A DNA stretch of 64,000 nucleotides from Bog-113 sp965226755 (GTDB lineage: Bacteria; Acidobacteriota; Terriglobia; Bryobacterales; Bryobacteraceae): positions 1,984,001 to 2,048,000 of the forward strand of contig CBDDDT010000003.1 in assembly GCA_965226755.1 (NCBI GenBank), in the 5' to 3' direction. Of this stretch, positions 41,723 through 49,602 are shown piece after piece; positions within the stretch are counted from its first letter, which is position 1; each line of letters starts with the position of its first letter. The translations under genes and the position numbers were made by a program. Below the pieces are notes generated by a model. That model did not search any database, was not told where the DNA came from, and saw only the letters and a program-made list of their open reading frames with translations.

Positions 41723-43090
41723 ATGCCATCTTCCTCCCTCGCGCTTGAAAAAGGTCTTCCGTCGAACGTCGACGCGGAGCGGCTCGTGCTCGGCTCGATT
41801 CTCCTCGACGACAGCGTCTTCATCGACGTCGCCGGGCAGTTGAAGGCTGAGCACTTCTGTCTCGACAAGCACCGGCGAATCTACCGGCGAATGAGTGAGA
41901 TTTATGATCGGGGCGAGCGCATCGATCGAATCACGCTGGCCAACGAGCTGATGAAGTTCAGCGAGCTCGAGTCCGTAGACGGTCTGACGTACCTGGTTTC
42001 CCTGGACGACGGGCTGCCCCGTTTGCCGAACCTGACGGGGTACCTGAAGATCATCCGCGACAAAGCGACGCTGCGCCGGATCGTGGAGACGGCAAATGCG
42101 CTGATGACGCGGGCCTTGATCGCCGAGGAAGATCCGCAGCAGATCCTGGCCGGCGCCGAGGAGCAACTGCTCAAGCTGGGCGAGTCCAATATCAACGAAG
42201 GCCTCCTGAGTCCGCAGGAAGTGATTCAGAACTACCAGGGCGGAATCAACGCGTTCCTGGATCCCAGCAAGCGAATCAAGGGAATCAGCACGGGCTTCAC
42301 GAAACTCGACGAGATGACCGGCGGTCTCCATCCGGGCGAGCTGATCATCCTGGCGGCTCGTCCTTCCATGGGGAAGACCGCGCTGGCGCTAAACATCGCA
42401 TATCACGTCGCCTGTAAACTCGGCCGGCCCACGGCAATTTTCTCATTGGAGATGTCGAACGACTCGCTTCTCACCCGCATGCTCTGCGCCTCGTCGTATG
42501 TGGACAGCCATAAATTCCGGTCTGGCTACCTGAATGAATCCGAGCGTCAGAAGCTGCGGGCGGGAGCAAATCAGCTGGTCGCTTCTCCTCTTTATATAGA
42601 TGACACGGCGGGCGTGAACCTTATGGACATGCATGCGAAGCTGCGGCGGCTTCAGCAGCAGAGCCAGCAGCCGCTCGGTCTGGTGATTGTCGACTACCTG
42701 CAACTGATGAGCGGACGAGGGCGCTTCGAAAATCGAAATCAGGAAGTAAGCGCGATTTCGCGAGGCATGAAACTGCTGGCGAAAGAGCTGAACTGCCCGA
42801 TGCTGGTTCTTTCGCAGCTCAGCCGGGCGCCGGAGACGCGCCAGGGCGACCACCGGCCTCAACTCAGCGACCTTCGCGAATCCGGCAGCATCGAGCAGGA
42901 TGCCGATCTGGTCGGGTTCATTTTCCGGGAAGAGGTTTACAAGCGGGACCGGGAAGATCTGCGGGGGCTGGCGGAACTGATCGTCGCCAAGCAGCGCAAT
43001 GGACCCATCGGCAAGGTGGATCTCGTGTACCTTCACGCGATGACGAAATTCGAGAACCGCGCGGAAGATATCGGAGAACCTTTGGAGTAG
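41723..43090 (+). CDS. dnaB: Replicative DNA helicase DnaB
   Basis: DnaB is the hexameric helicase of the replication fork. The 455-residue protein has the N-terminal helical domain (LPSNVDAERLVLGSILLDD), the linker, and a RecA-like C-terminal domain from about 190: GISTGFTKLDEMTGGLHPGELIILAARPSMGKTALAL in outline with Walker A near 215, Walker B VIVDYLQLM, and the RESGSIEQDADLVGF motif. No intein is present. The rbsA-like gene starts 8 bp after the stop, which may reflect compact packing rather than a functional link. Confidence 0.96.
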   Translation: MPSSSLALEKGLPSNVDAERLVLGSILLDDSVFIDVAGQLKAEHFCLDKHRRIYRRMSEIYDRGERIDRITLANELMKFSELESVDGLTYLVSLDDGLPRLPNLTGYLKIIRDKATLRRIVETANALMTRALIAEEDPQQILAGAEEQLLKLGESNINEGLLSPQEVIQNYQGGINAFLDPSKRIKGISTGFTKLDEMTGGLHPGELIILAARPSMGKTALALNIAYHVACKLGRPTAIFSLEMSNDSLLTRMLCASSYVDSHKFRSGYLNESERQKLRAGANQLVASPLYIDDTAGVNLMDMHAKLRRLQQQSQQPLGLVIVDYLQLMSGRGRFENRNQEVSAISRGMKLLAKELNCPMLVLSQLSRAPETRQGDHRPQLSDLRESGSIEQDADLVGFIFREEVYKRDREDLRGLAELIVAKQRNGPIGKVDLVYLHAMTKFENRAEDIGEPLE

Positions 43091-43098
43091 CCGCTGAG

Positions 43099-44598
43099 TT
43101 GATAGACTCTCCGTGCGTGCTTCTTCAACTCGAGTCGGTGCAAAAGCGGTACGGCGGCGTGACGGCGCTGCGAGAAGGAAATTTGCGCGTCGCCGCGGGT
43201 GAAGTTCACCTGCTGATGGGCGAGAACGGGGCCGGGAAGTCGACGCTGATGAAGATCGTCGCCGGTCTGGTGGAGCGCGATGGCGGCCGGATGCTGTGGC
43301 GCGGGGAGGAAGTTTTCCTGCGCCGGCCCGCCGACGCCGCGGCCCTGGGAATCAGCATGGTGCATCAGGAGTCTCTGCTGGCCCCGCACCTGACCGTGGC
43401 CGAGAACATCTTCCTGGGCCGTGAAGACCGTGCTCCTTTCGGCTGGGTTTCGAAGCGAAGAATGATGGCTCGCGCGTCCGAGGTCATCGAGCGCCATCAT
43501 TTTCCGTTACGTCCGGAAAGTCTGGTGGAGTCGCTGAGCCCCGCGGGCAAGCAACTGGTCGAGATCTGCCGCGCGGTGCAACACGGATCGAGTCTGCTGA
43601 TTTTCGATGAACCGACCTCGTCGCTCTCCGGGCAGGAAACCCAGGAGGTTTTCCGGATCGTGCATGAGTTGCGCGAGCGCGGGGTCGGGGTCATCTACAT
43701 TACGCATCGGCTGGAAGAATTGAGGTCCATCGGAGACCGGGTTACGGTGCTGCGGGACGGCGCCACCGTACATAGCAGCCCGATGTCTGAGATCACCACC
43801 GGCCAGCTGATTTCCCATATGGTGGGCCGTCCGGTTTCGTCGCTCTACTCGCGCGAGCCTGTCACCCCCGGAAAGGTCATGCTGCAGGTCGACAACCTGT
43901 CATCCCGGAGAGTCCGCGACGTCTCGTTCGAAATCCGCGCGGGTGAGATTGTCGGGATGGCCGGCCTGATCGGCGCGGGACGCACAGAGCTGTGCGAAGC
44001 GCTGTTCGGAACCGATCCCTATCATGCGGGACGAGTGCGCATTGACGGTCAGGACGTTAAGATCAGTTCGCCGCGTGAGGCGGTAAGGGCAGGAATTGCG
44101 CTGGTCACGGAGGATCGCCAGCAAAGCGGGCTGGCTTTGCGGTTGCCGATCGCGGCTAACATTACGCTGGCCAATGTCGAGGGGATCAGCCGCTTCGGCA
44201 TTCTGGATCTCGTGAAGCAATCGAGCGTCAGCACGGGTTACATCGAGAAATTGCGGATCCGGGCCGATTCACCGCGGCAACTCGCGGGACGGCTGAGCGG
44301 AGGCAACCAGCAGAAGGTCGTGATTGGAAAATGGCTTTTCCGCGGGGCGCGAGTTTTCCTGTTCGATGAGCCGACACGCGGAATCGATATCGGCGCCAAA
44401 GCGGAGGTATTTGAGATTATGAGCGAACTGGCGAGGTCCGGGGCCGCGATTCTCATGGTTAGTTCCGAATTGCCGGAGCTTTTGCAGGTAACCGATCGCA
44501 TCCTGGTGATGCGCGGCGGGCGAATCACCGGGAGCCTTCCCGGCCGCACCACGCAAGAAGAGATCATGCGGCTGGCCGCCGTCGAGAAGGTCGCGTGA
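43099..44598 (+). CDS. Simple-sugar ABC transporter ATP-binding protein (RbsA/MglA type)
   Basis: The 499-residue protein has two fused ABC domains, as in ribose/galactose importers. The first has Walker A GENGAGKST, Walker B LLIFDEPTSSLS and a signature altered to LSPAGKQ. The second has the degenerate Walker A GLIGAGRTEL typical of this family, signature LSGGNQQKV and Walker B FLFDEPTRGIDIG. The start may be the TTG at 43099 (GGAG 11 bases upstream) or a GTG at 43117. The permease gene follows with a four-base GTGA overlap. No substrate-binding protein is encoded nearby, so the substrate is unknown. Confidence 0.93.
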   Translation: MIDSPCVLLQLESVQKRYGGVTALREGNLRVAAGEVHLLMGENGAGKSTLMKIVAGLVERDGGRMLWRGEEVFLRRPADAAALGISMVHQESLLAPHLTVAENIFLGREDRAPFGWVSKRRMMARASEVIERHHFPLRPESLVESLSPAGKQLVEICRAVQHGSSLLIFDEPTSSLSGQETQEVFRIVHELRERGVGVIYITHRLEELRSIGDRVTVLRDGATVHSSPMSEITTGQLISHMVGRPVSSLYSREPVTPGKVMLQVDNLSSRRVRDVSFEIRAGEIVGMAGLIGAGRTELCEALFGTDPYHAGRVRIDGQDVKISSPREAVRAGIALVTEDRQQSGLALRLPIAANITLANVEGISRFGILDLVKQSSVSTGYIEKLRIRADSPRQLAGRLSGGNQQKVVIGKWLFRGARVFLFDEPTRGIDIGAKAEVFEIMSELARSGAAILMVSSELPELLQVTDRILVMRGGRITGSLPGRTTQEEIMRLAAVEKVA

Positions 44599-45518
44599 AG
44601 CGTCTCCAAAAGCTGCTCCCGTTCCTGAGTCTGATTGTTCTATTCATCCTGCTATGGATCGCGTCACCTTACTTCCTCACCAGAACTAACCTTTCGAGTT
44701 TGGTTCGTCAGACCGCGGTGATCAACATCATGGCGCTCGGGATGACCATCATCATCATCTCGGGAGGAATCGACCTCTCGGTTGGCGCCATTCTCGCAAT
44801 GGGAGGCTTGGTGGGAACCATGGCGATGGAGAAAGGCATGCCGATACTCGCCGGCGTGGCTATTGGCCTGGGCGTGGGTCTGCTCTGCGGACTCCTAAAC
44901 GGAATTCTCATCACCCGGCTGCGCATTGCGCCGTTCATCGTGACTTTGGGTACGCTGGGGATCTTCCGCGGCGCGACGCTTCTGATCTCGAACGGTCTTC
45001 CCGTGAATCGGATACCGGCGTCGTTCTCCTTTCTTGGCGAAGGAAACTTGCTGGGAGTGCCGTTCGTTCTGTGGCTGCTGGTGGTCTGCGCGGCGGGTAT
45101 GCACTTCGTCCTCGAGCACACCAGGTTGGGCCGGTACTCATTCGCAATCGGGAGCAACCCGGCCGCGGCCGTCTACGCGGGGATCCCGGTGGCCTTCTAT
45201 ACGACTGCGGTTTACGCGATCGGCGGATTGCTTACCGGTCTGGCCGGGATGATTGAAGCCTCACGGCTGATGACCGGTCAGCCGACCGCCGGGAACGGAT
45301 ACGAACTTCAGGCGATCGCCGCGGTGGTGATCGGCGGAGGCAGCCTGCATGGCGGCGAAGGCAGCGTGGTGGGAACGCTCATCGGCGCGTTCATCATGGG
45401 ACTTCTTTCCAACGGAAGCGATCTGCTGGGGATCTCGAACTACGTTCAACAGGTCATCATCGGTGCGGTGATCATCCTGGCGGTTACGGTCGACGAATTC
45501 CGGAAACGCCGCGCCTGA
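44595..45518 (+). CDS. Simple-sugar ABC transporter permease (RbsC type)
   Basis: The 307-residue inner-membrane permease has eight to ten helices and the RbsC/XylH signature GIDLSVGAILAMGG near residues 55-68, plus FAIGSNPAAAVYAGIPVAF and GGSLHGGEGSVVGTLIGAFIMGLLSNG in outline. It pairs with the ATPase encoded just upstream. The start is a GTG overlapping the ATPase stop, and its own stop overlaps the next ATG (TGATG). Confidence 0.94.
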   Translation: MKRLQKLLPFLSLIVLFILLWIASPYFLTRTNLSSLVRQTAVINIMALGMTIIIISGGIDLSVGAILAMGGLVGTMAMEKGMPILAGVAIGLGVGLLCGLLNGILITRLRIAPFIVTLGTLGIFRGATLLISNGLPVNRIPASFSFLGEGNLLGVPFVLWLLVVCAAGMHFVLEHTRLGRYSFAIGSNPAAAVYAGIPVAFYTTAVYAIGGLLTGLAGMIEASRLMTGQPTAGNGYELQAIAAVVIGGGSLHGGEGSVVGTLIGAFIMGLLSNGSDLLGISNYVQQVIIGAVIILAVTVDEFRKRRA

Positions 45519-46375
45519 TGCGCTTCGACGCTTTCATGCGGAGCGCGCTCTATGACCCGGAGCGCGGCTATTACCGCGGGAAGCGCGATCCCTTCGGGGC
45601 GGAAGGCGACTTTTACACCGCCGCGCAGGTGCAACCTTTGTTCGGACGCGTGATCGCCGCGGAAATAGAGACACTTGCGCCGGGTGAACCGGTTTTCGAA
45701 CTCGGTCCGGGACGCCGTGAAATGGCCGAGGCGTTGGGAACTAAGTACACCGGCATCGATATAGAAGACCAATTACCCGCGAGATTGGACGGGGTCGTCT
45801 TCGCAAACGAGTTCTTCGACGCGCTGCCGGTCCGGCTGGTGCTGAACGAGGCAGGCGAGTTCCATGAAGGGATGGTCGAGGATGGCGAGATCCGAAGCGG
45901 GCCCGTTCTCGATGCGGAGTCACTCGGGTATGTCCGGCGTTACTGGCCGCGGGTTCCGGATGGCGGCCGGTTGGAGATCGCTTGCGAAGCTCTCGATTGG
46001 ATTCGCCGCCTGGCTGGAAGAATGCGCCGCGGCATCGCGCTGTTTATCGATTACGGCTATACGACCGCGGAGACGATCCGGTTTCCGCGAGGCACCTTGA
46101 TGAGCTACCGCCGGCACATCGCGCTGGATTCAGTCTTGACGAGACCCGGGGAGCAGGACATCACTGCTCATGTTCCCTTCGATGCGATGATCGATCACGC
46201 GGTGGAGTGCGGGTTCCGGTTCGTCCGGATGGAGACGCTTGCGAGTTTGGTTTTGCGGAATGTGGAACGCAACTCGGGACTGGTAACAAGTCTTCAAGAT
46301 CGCCAGCAACTCAAAACACTTCTCTTCGGGATGGGCGAGACGTTCCGTTGCGTCCTGTTGGAGAAACGAACCTGA
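45518..46375 (+). CDS. MidA/NDUFAF7-type SAM-dependent methyltransferase
   Basis: The 285-residue protein shows the DUF185/MidA pattern: ALYDPERGYYRG, GDFYTAAQVQPLFGRVIAAEI, FELGPGRREMAEAL, FANEFFDALPVRLV and FIDYGYTTAETIRFPRGTLMSYRRH. Mitochondrial NDUFAF7 dimethylates an arginine of a complex I subunit; the bacterial target is not established. The protein is shorter than many homologues, mostly at the N-terminus. Its ATG overlaps the permease stop, but a functional link with the transporter is unlikely. Confidence 0.87.
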   Translation: MRFDAFMRSALYDPERGYYRGKRDPFGAEGDFYTAAQVQPLFGRVIAAEIETLAPGEPVFELGPGRREMAEALGTKYTGIDIEDQLPARLDGVVFANEFFDALPVRLVLNEAGEFHEGMVEDGEIRSGPVLDAESLGYVRRYWPRVPDGGRLEIACEALDWIRRLAGRMRRGIALFIDYGYTTAETIRFPRGTLMSYRRHIALDSVLTRPGEQDITAHVPFDAMIDHAVECGFRFVRMETLASLVLRNVERNSGLVTSLQDRQQLKTLLFGMGETFRCVLLEKRT

Positions 46376-46389
46376 GAAGAGCGGCCGGA

Positions 46390-46418
46390 AAATAAGAAGG
46401 CCCCGATCGCTCGGGGCC
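46390..46418 (-). terminator. Rho-independent terminator of the 20-codon gene
   Basis: An 8-bp perfect stem GGCCCCGA/TCGGGGCC with a four-base loop spans 46399-46418. On the minus strand it is followed by TTCTTATTTT. It lies 44 bp after the stop of the small Lys/Ala gene and just beyond the convergent midA stop. The plus strand has no T tract, so it belongs to the minus-strand transcript. Confidence 0.75.
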
Positions 46419-46461
46419 GAGTGGTTGAACCTGAGTGAGCGCCCTTAACAGGACGCCTCGA

Positions 46462-46524
46462 TTACTTCTTTTTCTTCGGAGCTGCCTTCTTCTTCGCGGC
46501 GGCTTTCTTGGTTGCGTTCTTCAT
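46462..46524 (-). CDS. 20-residue Lys/Ala-rich micro-protein
   Basis: The frame encodes MKNATKKAAAKKKAAPKKKK: ten Lys and six Ala in twenty residues, like the tails of histone H1-type and other nucleic-acid-binding proteins. Support for it being a gene comes from its surroundings. AGGAG lies nine bases before the ATG, a near-consensus promoter (TTGACT, 17 bases, TATATA) lies 55-83 bp upstream, an 8-bp stem with a UUCG loop lies in the leader, and an intrinsic terminator follows. A role in DNA or RNA binding is inferred from charge only. It could instead be a leader peptide, but nothing follows it before the terminator. Confidence 0.7.
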   Translation of the reverse strand: MKNATKKAAAKKKAAPKKKK

Positions 46525-46549
46525 TGAGTGATTCTCCTACCATCGAATT

Positions 46550-46569
46550 TTGCGATTCGAAAATCGCAA
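46550..46569 (-). promoter_or_regulatory. UUCG-loop hairpin in the leader of the 20-codon gene
   Basis: On the minus strand TTGCGATT and AATCGCAA pair perfectly (8 bp) around TTCG, giving a UUCG tetraloop in the RNA. It would lie within the first few bases of the transcript and end about 12 bases before the Shine-Dalgarno sequence. It may stabilise the 5' end or control translation. Confidence 0.6.
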
Positions 46570-46578
46570 TGTGATTCA

Positions 46579-46607
46579 TATATAGATTTGTTCATGACTA
46601 AAGTCAA
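46579..46607 (-). promoter_or_regulatory. Strong sigma70-type promoter of the 20-codon gene
   Basis: On the minus strand TTGACT (46607-46602) is followed after exactly 17 bases by TATATA (46584-46579). This is the best sigma70 match I found in the window and sits in locally AT-rich sequence. Transcription should start near 46572, giving a leader of about 47 bases. Confidence 0.72.
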
Positions 46608-46822
46608 GAGAAAAGTGATCATGCGCGCGATCTCTTTCGATTGGTGCGCAACACGGACCTGAAACAGCGTCGCGAACAGTTGAAGAGAACGGCTATATCG
46701 AGCGCTGCGCAACCTCCGGCGCCCATCCGAACGTCGGACACGCGCGTACATCTATAAGAAGATGAGCGCCCGCGACGGCAATACTGAAGCACTGAAAGCG
46801 GCTGGGGCGATAAAATGTTCCC
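46608..46822. other. Intergenic region upstream of the sigma factor gene
   Basis: About 215 bp between the micro-gene promoter and the ECF sigma factor ATG. It must hold the sigma factor promoter, but no convincing pair of boxes was found; GATAAAAT just before the ATG is a possible -10. Short plus-strand frames here lack ribosome binding sites. Nothing else is recognised. Confidence 0.35.
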
Positions 46823-47422
46823 ATGATCCTCAACGGGCTCGTGCTGGCGCTGGAACTTTCAGAGCAGCATGCGAGCGATGCGGCCCTCGCCGAGCGATTG
46901 AAGAAGCGGGACCCGGATGCGATGGCGGAGCTTTACGACAAATTCGGGCGGCTGGCGTACTCCGTCATCTTCGGCATCGTTCGCGACGGCGCGACGGCTG
47001 AGGATCTGATGCAGGAGACGTTTCTGCGGGTCTGGAACCGCGTGCAGGGATTCGACTCCGAGAGAGGCGCGCTCGGCGCGTGGCTCCTTGCCGTCGCCCG
47101 CAACCGCGCCATCGATTACGTTCGGTCGGCCGGCGCGCGCATGTCCCTGAACTGCTTTGAGCTGGAGGAGCGCGAGCACCCCTCTCTGTTCGTGAGCGTC
47201 GAGCAAGATCTTTTTTCGGCGGATAACGCCCGCCGGATTCGAAGCGCGATGGTCCGGCTGAATGAGAATCAGAAAAAAGTCATCGAACTGGCCTACTTCG
47301 AAGGATTGAGCCAAACGGAGATGGCGACTAAGCTAGGGCAGCCATTGGGAACCGTCAAGACTTGGGCGCGCACCGCGCTAAAAGTTTTGCGTGACGAGAT
47401 GACCAGGGTTACAAGCGCATGA
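46823..47422 (+). CDS. ECF RNA polymerase sigma factor (SigK-like)
   Basis: The 199-residue protein has sigma region 2 (LYDKFGRLAYSVIFGIVRD, AEDLMQETFLRVW, SERGALGAWLLAVARNRAIDYVRS) and region 4 (LNENQKKVIELAYFEGLSQTEMATKLGQPLGTVKTW in outline). It redirects RNA polymerase under an extracytoplasmic signal. The anti-sigma gene overlaps its stop by four bases (ATGA), the usual arrangement for SigK/RskA-type pairs. The target promoters are unknown; this sigma factor may also serve its own operon. Confidence 0.93.
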   Translation: MILNGLVLALELSEQHASDAALAERLKKRDPDAMAELYDKFGRLAYSVIFGIVRDGATAEDLMQETFLRVWNRVQGFDSERGALGAWLLAVARNRAIDYVRSAGARMSLNCFELEEREHPSLFVSVEQDLFSADNARRIRSAMVRLNENQKKVIELAYFEGLSQTEMATKLGQPLGTVKTWARTALKVLRDEMTRVTSA

Positions 47423-48153
47423 CCTGCAACGAACTTCGCGAAGACTATGACGCCTTTGCTCTCGGGACCATCGACGATCCGGAGTCTGGCGAGATTCGCT
47501 CTCATATCCGGCGGAACTGTCCGAACTGCGTCCCGGGTGTGCAGAATTCCTTGCGGCTAATTGCTCAGATGGGCGTGCTGGCGAATCAGGTAGAGCCGCC
47601 AAGCCGTTTACGCAAGCGCATTCTTGCGGCGGTAAAGCCTTCTCTTCTTGACGTTCCGGAACGCTCCAGGTTCGGATGGGGAATGATCTGGGCCGCGGCG
47701 TCCGTTTTTCTTTTGGCAGTCTCTGTTTTGCTCGGCTTGCAATCGCGCCATCTCAGCGCGTTGCGACGGGACGAAGCGGCGCGGCTCGAGAGAGCCTTGA
47801 GCGTAATGTCCGCGTCCGATTCCAAAGACGTGACCTTCGGAACCAATCGAAACCTGCCTCCGCGGGGAAGGGTGGTCATCAACGGAAAGCGCGGCGTCGT
47901 TTTGATCGCTTCCAATCTGCCGCCCCTGCCGCCCGGGAAAGCTTTCGAGCTGTGGCTGATCCCCCGCGGCGCAAAGCCTATTCCCAGCGGGCTGTTCCGA
48001 GACGAGGGAGATGGTACAGGAATCGCGATTCAAACCGGGCAACTACCCGCGGATCTTGCCACCGTGGCCGTCACCATTGAAGACGAGGGCGGAGTTCCGG
48101 CTCCGACTAGCACTCCGATCATCGCGGCAAACACAGAACCGGCGGGCACGTAG
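47419..48153 (+). CDS. RskA-type anti-sigma factor
   Basis: The 244-residue protein has an N-terminal anti-sigma domain (MTCNELREDYDAFALGTID) with a zinc-site-like HIRRNCPNC, in which His and the first Cys are one residue further apart than in classical HxxxCxxC. A membrane helix lies at about 88-110 (MIWAAASVFLLAVSVLLGL). The periplasmic C-terminal part is the RskA domain (PPLPPGKAFELWLIPRGAKPIPSGLF). It should hold the sigma factor encoded upstream until a periplasmic signal triggers proteolysis. ATGA overlap indicates coupled synthesis. Confidence 0.9.
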   Translation: MTCNELREDYDAFALGTIDDPESGEIRSHIRRNCPNCVPGVQNSLRLIAQMGVLANQVEPPSRLRKRILAAVKPSLLDVPERSRFGWGMIWAAASVFLLAVSVLLGLQSRHLSALRRDEAARLERALSVMSASDSKDVTFGTNRNLPPRGRVVINGKRGVVLIASNLPPLPPGKAFELWLIPRGAKPIPSGLFRDEGDGTGIAIQTGQLPADLATVAVTIEDEGGVPAPTSTPIIAANTEPAGT

Positions 48154-48197
48154 ACTCTCCGCGGATTGCGCTTCGTCCCTGTGGCACCATCTAAGAT

Positions 48198-48899
48198 ATG
48201 GATGCCCTGGACCTTCGCGAGAAAGGCGGAGTGCGCGCCGGCGAACCTCAGACTTCGGATCGGCGCTTGTTCATGCAGTTGCTGGCCTTTGGTGGCGTTT
48301 CCTCCGCCGATTCGTTAATCGAGCAACTCGCGTCGGAACAGATACCCGCGACGCTTTACGCGGACGCAAACGATCCGCGCGGGGTAGCGCTTCTCACCTG
48401 GAGTGATGACCCCGATTTCTTCATGTGCCGCGTGCGAACGCTGCTTACCCGCGGCGCGTTTGGGTCGCTGCAACTTAAACCTGAGTATTCCATGATGGGC
48501 CGAACCTATGCGCTGGGCCATGAGCCGCAGCTTGAAGATTGGCTCCTGGATGCGCCTCGGAGACGCGTTACGGATCCGGAGTGGCCCTGGGCCGTGTGGT
48601 ATCCGCTGCGGCGCAAGGGCGCATTTTCCTCTTTAGCGCCCGATCAGCAGGGCCCGATTCTGCAGGAGCATGGACGCATCGGGCATTCGTTTGGCTCCGC
48701 CGGCCTGGCGCTGGATGTACGGCTCGCCTGCTTCGGCCTGGATAAAAACGACAGTGACTTCGTGATTGGCCTGATCGGGAAAGAACTATTCCCGCTCTCC
48801 GCCTGCGTTCAGGCCATGCGGCGCACCACGCAGACGTCGAGTTATATGGAAACCATGGGCCCGTTCTTTATCGGCCGCGCAATCTGGCAGCATATATAA
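48198..48899 (+). CDS. Chlorite dismutase/HemQ family heme protein
   Basis: The 233-residue protein matches the chlorite dismutase superfamily, which includes coproheme decarboxylase HemQ and true chlorite dismutases. Conserved blocks are WYPLRRKGAFSSL, ILQEHGRIGHSFG with the likely proximal His, LACFGLDKNDSDFVIGLIG and the closing MRRTTQTSSYMETMGPFFIGR. Heme synthesis is the more usual role outside perchlorate reducers; no other heme gene is adjacent, so the exact activity is open. It lies 44 bp after the anti-sigma gene and 3 bp before the ABC ATPase gene. Confidence 0.82.
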   Translation: MDALDLREKGGVRAGEPQTSDRRLFMQLLAFGGVSSADSLIEQLASEQIPATLYADANDPRGVALLTWSDDPDFFMCRVRTLLTRGAFGSLQLKPEYSMMGRTYALGHEPQLEDWLLDAPRRRVTDPEWPWAVWYPLRRKGAFSSLAPDQQGPILQEHGRIGHSFGSAGLALDVRLACFGLDKNDSDFVIGLIGKELFPLSACVQAMRRTTQTSSYMETMGPFFIGRAIWQHI

Positions 48900-48902
48900 A
48901 GG

Positions 48903-49601
48903 TTGAAGCTGCCCCGGCTGGAATTGCGGAACGTGTCGCGTTCGTATCGGATTGACGAACAGCGCGTCCTGGCGCTCCATGACGTTTCGCTGGCAGCCAA
49001 CGCCGGAACTATCACCGTCCTGGTCGGCCGCAGCGGCTGCGGAAAATCCACGCTCCTGAATTTGGCGGGCGCGATGGACTTTCCGGATCGAGGCGAGGTG
49101 CTCATCGATGGGCGTTCCACGTCCGGCCTGAAGGAAGCGGAACTCACCCGGCTGCGTCGCCATCGGATCGGCTTTGTGTTTCAATCCTTCCAACTTCTGC
49201 CGACCCTGACAGTTCTTGAAAACGTCGAGCTACCTTTATTACTCGCTGGCGCGCGAGGGACGGGCGTGACGGCTCGTGAGCGGCTCTCGTGGGTGGGCTT
49301 AGCGGACAGAGGAAGCTCTCTGCCTCATCAACTTTCGGGCGGTCAGATGCAGCGGGTCGCGGTCGCCCGCGCGCTTGCTCACTCGCCCGAGATTCTGATC
49401 GCCGATGAACCGACCGGGAATCTGGACACCGCCAGCGGCGACGACGTCCTCGCACTTCTCGCCAGGGCGGCACGCGAGCTGGGCGCGACGGTCTTGATGG
49501 CTACGCACAGCGCGGAAGCGGCCGCGATCGCCGACGTCCGCGTCAACATGCGGGATGGCCGGATCGAAGCGCTGGAATCATTTGTGGCGGAAATCCGCTA
49601 G
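48903..49601 (+). CDS. LolD/MacB-type ABC exporter ATP-binding protein
   Basis: The 232-residue ATPase has Walker A GRSGCGKST, the Q loop FVFQSFQLLPTLTVLENVELPLL, signature LSGGQMQRVAVARAL and Walker B EILIADEPTGNLD, all typical of the type VII (MacB/LolCDE) group. The start is a TTG at 48903, directly before KLPRLELRNVSRSY. It is followed by its permease gene after 1 bp. Such systems move lipoproteins, peptides or drugs using mechanotransmission; the cargo is unknown. Confidence 0.93.
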   Translation: MKLPRLELRNVSRSYRIDEQRVLALHDVSLAANAGTITVLVGRSGCGKSTLLNLAGAMDFPDRGEVLIDGRSTSGLKEAELTRLRRHRIGFVFQSFQLLPTLTVLENVELPLLLAGARGTGVTARERLSWVGLADRGSSLPHQLSGGQMQRVAVARALAHSPEILIADEPTGNLDTASGDDVLALLARAARELGATVLMATHSAEAAAIADVRVNMRDGRIEALESFVAEIR

Positions 49602-49602
49602 C

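Noticed and set aside
46594..46662. 22-codon plus-strand frame starting inside the micro-gene promoter
   Set aside because: It has no Shine-Dalgarno sequence, no promoter on the plus strand and no terminator. The initiation codon falls within the minus-strand -35/-10 spacer.
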